Origin: Bacteroidales bacterium
GTDB lineage: Bacteria; Bacteroidota; Bacteroidia; Bacteroidales; UBA932
DNA: 50,903 nucleotides
NCBI GenBank assembly: GCA_017469845.1
Contig: JAFUFP010000042.1
Location: forward strand, 1-50,903
Reading direction: 5' to 3'
Program-made: the position numbers and the translations under genes
Notes under the pieces: generated by a model
The model's database searches: none
Told to the model about the DNA's origin: nothing
Seen by the model: only the letters and a program-made list of their open reading frames with translations
Shown: piece after piece, positions 47,491-50,903 of the stretch
Numbering within the stretch: position 1 is the first letter of the stretch
Layout of the letters: each line of letters starts with the position of its first letter

Positions 47491-49290
47491 TTATGCCAAT
47501 TCGGAAAGTTCGAGCCAGCGGAGTTCCTTGCTGTCAATGAGGTCTGACACTTCGGCATACCGCTCGGACGCCGCCTGAAGCTCGGAGTAGGGAAGGGTGC
47601 CGGCGGATATTTTCCCGGAAAGTTCTTCCTTTTCCGCGGAGAGGACTTCCAGCTCGGCCTCGAGGGATTCCATCTCCTTGCGTTCCTTGTAGGAGAGTTT
47701 TCTCTTCTGGGGCTTGTCCGCCTGGGTGGGCCTGGAGTCCTTGCCCTTCTGTTCCTTTTCCTTGAGGGCTTTCTGTTCGGCCTTCTTTTCCGCGTCCCGC
47801 TGGCGGATATATTCCCGGTATTCGGAATATTTGCCGATGAAGTCCTTGACTTCTCCGTCTCCCACGAAAACGAGGAGGTGGTCCACGAGGCGGTCGAGGA
47901 AGTGGCGGTCATGGGAAACTATGATGAGGGAGCCCTTGTATTCCCTTAAGTACTCCTCCAGGACATTCAGCGTCACGATGTCCAGGTCGTTCGTCGGCTC
48001 GTCCAGGATGAGAAGGTTCGGTTGCTTCATGAGGATGGTGAGAAGATAGAGTCTTCTCTTTTCGCCTCCGGAGAGCTTGGCGACCTTCGTCGAGAGCATG
48101 TCGTGGGGGAAGAGGAACTGGCTCAGGAGGTGGGTGTCGTTCACTGTCTCGAGGACGGTCTGGTCCTCGTCGAACTTGATCCCGCTCTGGTGGTAGTATC
48201 CGATGTTGAGGGACTCTCCGCGGTCGATTTCCCCTGTGAGGACGCCCGGGTCATCAGGGTACATGTTGCCGGTGAGGAGGTTTATGAAGGTTGTCTTGCC
48301 GCAGCCGTTGCGGCCGACTATGCCCACTCTGTCGAACCTCTGGAAATTGTACGTGAAATGGTCCAGGTAGCATTTGCCGCCGTAGTAGAACGAGACGTCC
48401 TTGCAGTTTATGACCTTGGATCCGAGCCTTGATCCCCTCGAAAGGTCCGACAGGGAAACCTGTGTGGTGCGGTAGACGTCTTCCGCCCTGTCCTTTAAGT
48501 TGTAGAAGGCTTCCTTACGGTATTTGGCTTTGCCCGTCCTGGCGCAAGGAGTGCTTCTCATCCACTCGAGTTCCCTCCGGAGGATGTTCCTCACCTTTTC
48601 GGTCTCGGCGTTGTAGTTGTCTATCCTTTCAGCCCGCTTCTCGAGATAGTTCTCGTAGTCACCCCTGTAGGTGTAGATGTTGCCCCTTTCCATCTCGATC
48701 ACGGTGTTGCACACCCTGTCGAGGAAATAGCGGTCATGGGTCACCATCAGAAGGGTGCATCTGGCCCTCGAGAGATAGTCCTCCAGGAACTCTATCGCGT
48801 CGGTGTCGAGGTGGTTTGTGGGCTCGTCCATTATGTAGAAGTCCGCTTCGGTGGCGAGCATGGCTGTCAGGGCGACCCTCTTCACTTCGCCTCCGGAAAG
48901 GGACTTCATCTTTATTGTGGGGTCGGAGATAGAGAAGGAGGAGAGGAGTTGCCTTACCCTTATCTCGTAGTCGAAAAGATGGTCTTCGTCGAGGTGGGCG
49001 GTGAACTCTTTGGAGGAGTCCATCACCTGGTCCATCACGCTTTTCTCGGGGTCGAAGGCGTAGTCCTGCTCGAGGAAGGCGATGCGGATGTCCTTGAGGA
49101 ATGTGATCTTTCCGCCGGAATCGGATTTGTCCTTGCCGGCTATGATTCGGAGAAGGGAAGTTTTTCCCGTTCCGTTCGGGGCTATGAGGGCCATCTTGTC
49201 CCCTTCGTTGACATTGAGGCTGATATTCTCGAAGAGGACCTTCGGGCCGTATGATTTGGAGATGTTCTCTATCTGGAGGTAACTTGCCAT
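47491..49290 (-). CDS. ABC-F family ATPase (Uup-like)
   Basis: The 599-residue soluble protein has two ABC domains and no membrane segment. Walker A motifs are A-P-N-G-T-G-K-T-S (about 39) and G-R-N-G-C-G-K-T-T (about 325). Signatures are S-L-S-G-G-E and K-L-S-G-G-E, and Walker B motifs are F-Y-I-M-D-E-P-T-N and L-L-I-L-D-E-P-T-N. A C-terminal coiled coil of about 70 residues resembles Uup. ABC-F proteins act on ribosomes or branched DNA; which applies here cannot be told. Confidence 0.92.
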   Translation of the reverse strand: MASYLQIENISKSYGPKVLFENISLNVNEGDKMALIAPNGTGKTSLLRIIAGKDKSDSGGKITFLKDIRIAFLEQDYAFDPEKSVMDQVMDSSKEFTAHLDEDHLFDYEIRVRQLLSSFSISDPTIKMKSLSGGEVKRVALTAMLATEADFYIMDEPTNHLDTDAIEFLEDYLSRARCTLLMVTHDRYFLDRVCNTVIEMERGNIYTYRGDYENYLEKRAERIDNYNAETEKVRNILRRELEWMRSTPCARTGKAKYRKEAFYNLKDRAEDVYRTTQVSLSDLSRGSRLGSKVINCKDVSFYYGGKCYLDHFTYNFQRFDRVGIVGRNGCGKTTFINLLTGNMYPDDPGVLTGEIDRGESLNIGYYHQSGIKFDEDQTVLETVNDTHLLSQFLFPHDMLSTKVAKLSGGEKRRLYLLTILMKQPNLLILDEPTNDLDIVTLNVLEEYLREYKGSLIIVSHDRHFLDRLVDHLLVFVGDGEVKDFIGKYSEYREYIRQRDAEKKAEQKALKEKEQKGKDSRPTQADKPQKRKLSYKERKEMESLEAELEVLSAEKEELSGKISAGTLPYSELQAASERYAEVSDLIDSKELRWLELSELA

Positions 49291-49294
49291 GATT

Positions 49295-50659
49295 CTATTT
49301 GAAGAAACTGTCCACGTCTTTCACCGCCTCGGGCAGCGCGAACACGGATACCCTGTCATAGTCCTCGATTCGGGTGTTTCCGACGGCGATGAATGCGTCC
49401 GTACCCCTTATCACTCCGCCGACGATCGCGTTCTTGGGGAAATCGATATCCTTGAGGGCGGCCTTGGTTATGGGGCTTCCCGGGGCGACGATGTACTCGA
49501 GGACCTCGGCGCTCGTTCCGCTCATGTACTTTATGAAGCGGACCTTGTTGCTCAGGGTCATCTTGAATATCCTTCCGGCGGTGAGGAGCTTCTTGTTGAT
49601 GACGGCGTCCACTCCCATCTCTTCGGCCAGACGTATGTATTCGATGTTCTCAACTTCTGCGATTGTCCTCGAGACCCCGAATTTCTTCGCGACGACGCAT
49701 GCGAGGATGTTCGCTTCGTCATTGGGTGTCACAGCCACGAAAGCGTCGTAGTCGCGGATGTTCTCTTCCAGGAGGAAGTCCGAATTCCTTCCTTCACCGT
49801 TCACGACGGTCACGTTGTCGTCGGTCTTCGCGCTCAGTTCAAGGCACTTCTGGCGGTCCGAGTCTATGACCTTTACGTTGTCCATCGTCTTTGAGATCGT
49901 CTTCGCGAGCATCTCCCCGACGGGGGTCGCGCCCAGGATCATGGCGTTCCTCACCTCGATGTCGCTCTTTCCGAGGAATGACATTATCGGAACGAGGCTT
50001 TCCCTTTTTGCGATGATGAAGACGAGGTCATTGAATTTGAAGCGTGTGTCAAATCGGGGCATGAGGGTCTTGTCGTCCCTTGAAATCGCCACGACCCTGA
50101 ACTGTATGCTTTCGTCACGGGCCGACATCTGGGCGGAGAATTCCGCGAGGTTGAGGTCCAGAAGGGGAGACTCGTCCCCAAGTTTGAAGACGGCCATCTG
50201 GAGTTTTCCGTGGGCGAAGTCCATGGACTCGGTTGAGGCGGTGCGCTTGAGCAGGGCTGCGATTTCTCCGGAGACGATCTTCTCGGGGTAGAACATCAGG
50301 TCAATTCCCATCTCGGTGAAAAGGTACCGGTTCTCGTGGAAGAGGTACTCTTCGTCATCGATCCTGGCGCAGACCTTGGGACAGCCGAGCCTTTTGGCGA
50401 TGAGGGCGCTGACGACATTCACGTCCTGCGAGGTGAAGGGATTCACCGCGATGAACATGTCTGCGGAAGGTACGCCCGCTTCCTTGAGAGTGCGGATCGA
50501 GGAAGGGTTTCCGCTGACGGAAACCACGTCCACCTGGGATGAGAGTCTCGTCAGGCGGGACTCGTCATTGTCTATGACGGTTATTTCGTTGGCTTCACCG
50601 GAAAGCATCTTGGCCAGGTGCGAACCCACTTCTCCGGCTCCTTCAATTACTATCCTCAT
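49295..50659 (-). CDS. trkA: Trk potassium uptake regulatory protein TrkA
   Basis: The 454-residue peripheral membrane protein gates the TrkH/TrkG K+ channel by binding nucleotides. It has two tandem RCK units. The first begins with the NAD-binding V-I-E-G-A-G-E-V-G-S-H-L-A and acid I-D-N-D-E at the end of beta-2; the second begins M-I-L-G-A-T-P-V-G-E-M-L-A. Each is followed by a TrkA-C domain. It ends 4 bp before the ABC-F gene. The channel gene is not in the window. Confidence 0.94.
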   Translation of the reverse strand: MRIVIEGAGEVGSHLAKMLSGEANEITVIDNDESRLTRLSSQVDVVSVSGNPSSIRTLKEAGVPSADMFIAVNPFTSQDVNVVSALIAKRLGCPKVCARIDDEEYLFHENRYLFTEMGIDLMFYPEKIVSGEIAALLKRTASTESMDFAHGKLQMAVFKLGDESPLLDLNLAEFSAQMSARDESIQFRVVAISRDDKTLMPRFDTRFKFNDLVFIIAKRESLVPIMSFLGKSDIEVRNAMILGATPVGEMLAKTISKTMDNVKVIDSDRQKCLELSAKTDDNVTVVNGEGRNSDFLLEENIRDYDAFVAVTPNDEANILACVVAKKFGVSRTIAEVENIEYIRLAEEMGVDAVINKKLLTAGRIFKMTLSNKVRFIKYMSGTSAEVLEYIVAPGSPITKAALKDIDFPKNAIVGGVIRGTDAFIAVGNTRIEDYDRVSVFALPEAVKDVDSFFK

Positions 50660-50703
50660 GGCTGTAAGGTTTGTCCCTTGTCAGGGCAAGGGGGAAATTC
50701 TTT

Positions 50704-50734
50704 GCAAGATACGAATTTTTCCGATGAGGGCAAC
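50704..50734 (-). promoter_or_regulatory. Probable trkA promoter
   Basis: On the minus strand GTTG (50731-50734), a 19-bp spacer and TATCTTGC (50704-50711) resemble the Bacteroidota consensus with three changes. It lies 45 bp upstream of the trkA start. The remaining sequence to the right edge (50735-50903) shows no gene I can support. Confidence 0.4.
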
Positions 50735-50903
50735 CTCGAGCGGAGTTTTACTCCAATTCGCGATAGGACTGACGCATCAAATACCTATTGCAAAAGAGAG
50801 ATTTTTGATTTCGGAGCATTTCCGAAGCAATCTGTGACGCAGACACAGGATTGTCCCATGGCGTTCGGCAGCCCTTTCGAACTGGAAGGCCATGGTTGGA
50901 AGA

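Noticed and set aside
1..50903. CRISPR array
   Set aside because: I saw no series of short identical repeats with regular unique spacers; the repeats found are the att cores, the 174-bp pair, and coding repeats.
50735..50903. Start of another gene at the right edge
   Set aside because: Several short frames end or begin here, but none has a recognisable sequence or promoter within the visible bases.

Overview
The window is chromosomal DNA of a Bacteroidota bacterium, most likely of the order Bacteroidales, carrying one complete integrated prophage. The host assignment rests on promoters of the Bacteroidota form (TTTG, 19-20 bp, TAnnTTTG) in front of several genes, on weak or absent Shine-Dalgarno sequences, and on gene families typical of the group: DUF4373 replication protein, DUF4160/DUF2442 pairs, a split HipA, and tyrosine recombinases with an N-W-A-R-H box. 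I cannot name the genus.

Left host flank (1-2290). An AAA+ ATPase with a DUF4143-type C-terminus lies between two 174-bp direct repeats. Each repeat encodes the same C-terminal tail of a Toprim-like protein. Then come rplS (ribosomal protein L19) with a clear promoter and a tRNA-Arg(ACG) gene.

Prophage (2247-41799, 39.5 kb between 43-bp direct repeats). It entered the 3' half of tRNA-Arg. From left to right it holds: the rightward integrase; a leftward lysis cassette (a u-spanin-like lipoprotein, holin candidates, a DUF5675 endolysin candidate); tail-tip and tail-fibre genes, including a 2215-residue protein with a BspA-like leucine-rich repeat tail; tape measure; G/GT tail chaperones with a predicted -1 frameshift; tail tube; neck; HK97-fold capsid, protease and portal; terminases and a probable cos region; an HNH nuclease; RusA; a second tyrosine recombinase; SSB; a DUF4373 replication protein; small genes; and a CI-like repressor. 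Layout and protein families indicate an HK97-type temperate siphovirus. Almost all genes are read leftward, many with 4-bp ATGA overlaps.

Several units look like morons, independently expressed cargo: a rightward one-TM protein with its own promoter between the tape measure and chaperone genes; a HicB-HicA pair between portal and terminase; and an AT-rich island (31.0-33.1 kb). That island holds a promoter with a highly structured RNA leader before a small basic protein, and, on the other strand, a proteasome-like (Ntn-hydrolase) protein coupled to a 55-residue protein with its own promoter and a shared terminator. At the right end a perfect palindrome overlaps the -33 box of a rightward promoter. 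After excision and circularisation that promoter would read across attP toward the integrase.

Right host flank (41800-50903). The original tRNA-Arg terminator is followed by a three-gene hipB-hipS-hipT module with two matching operators. Next is a decaying toxin-antitoxin cluster in which the hicB-like and DUF4160 genes each carry one in-frame stop codon. Housekeeping genes follow: dnaJ, grpE, a DUF1232 protein, an ABC-F ATPase and trkA.
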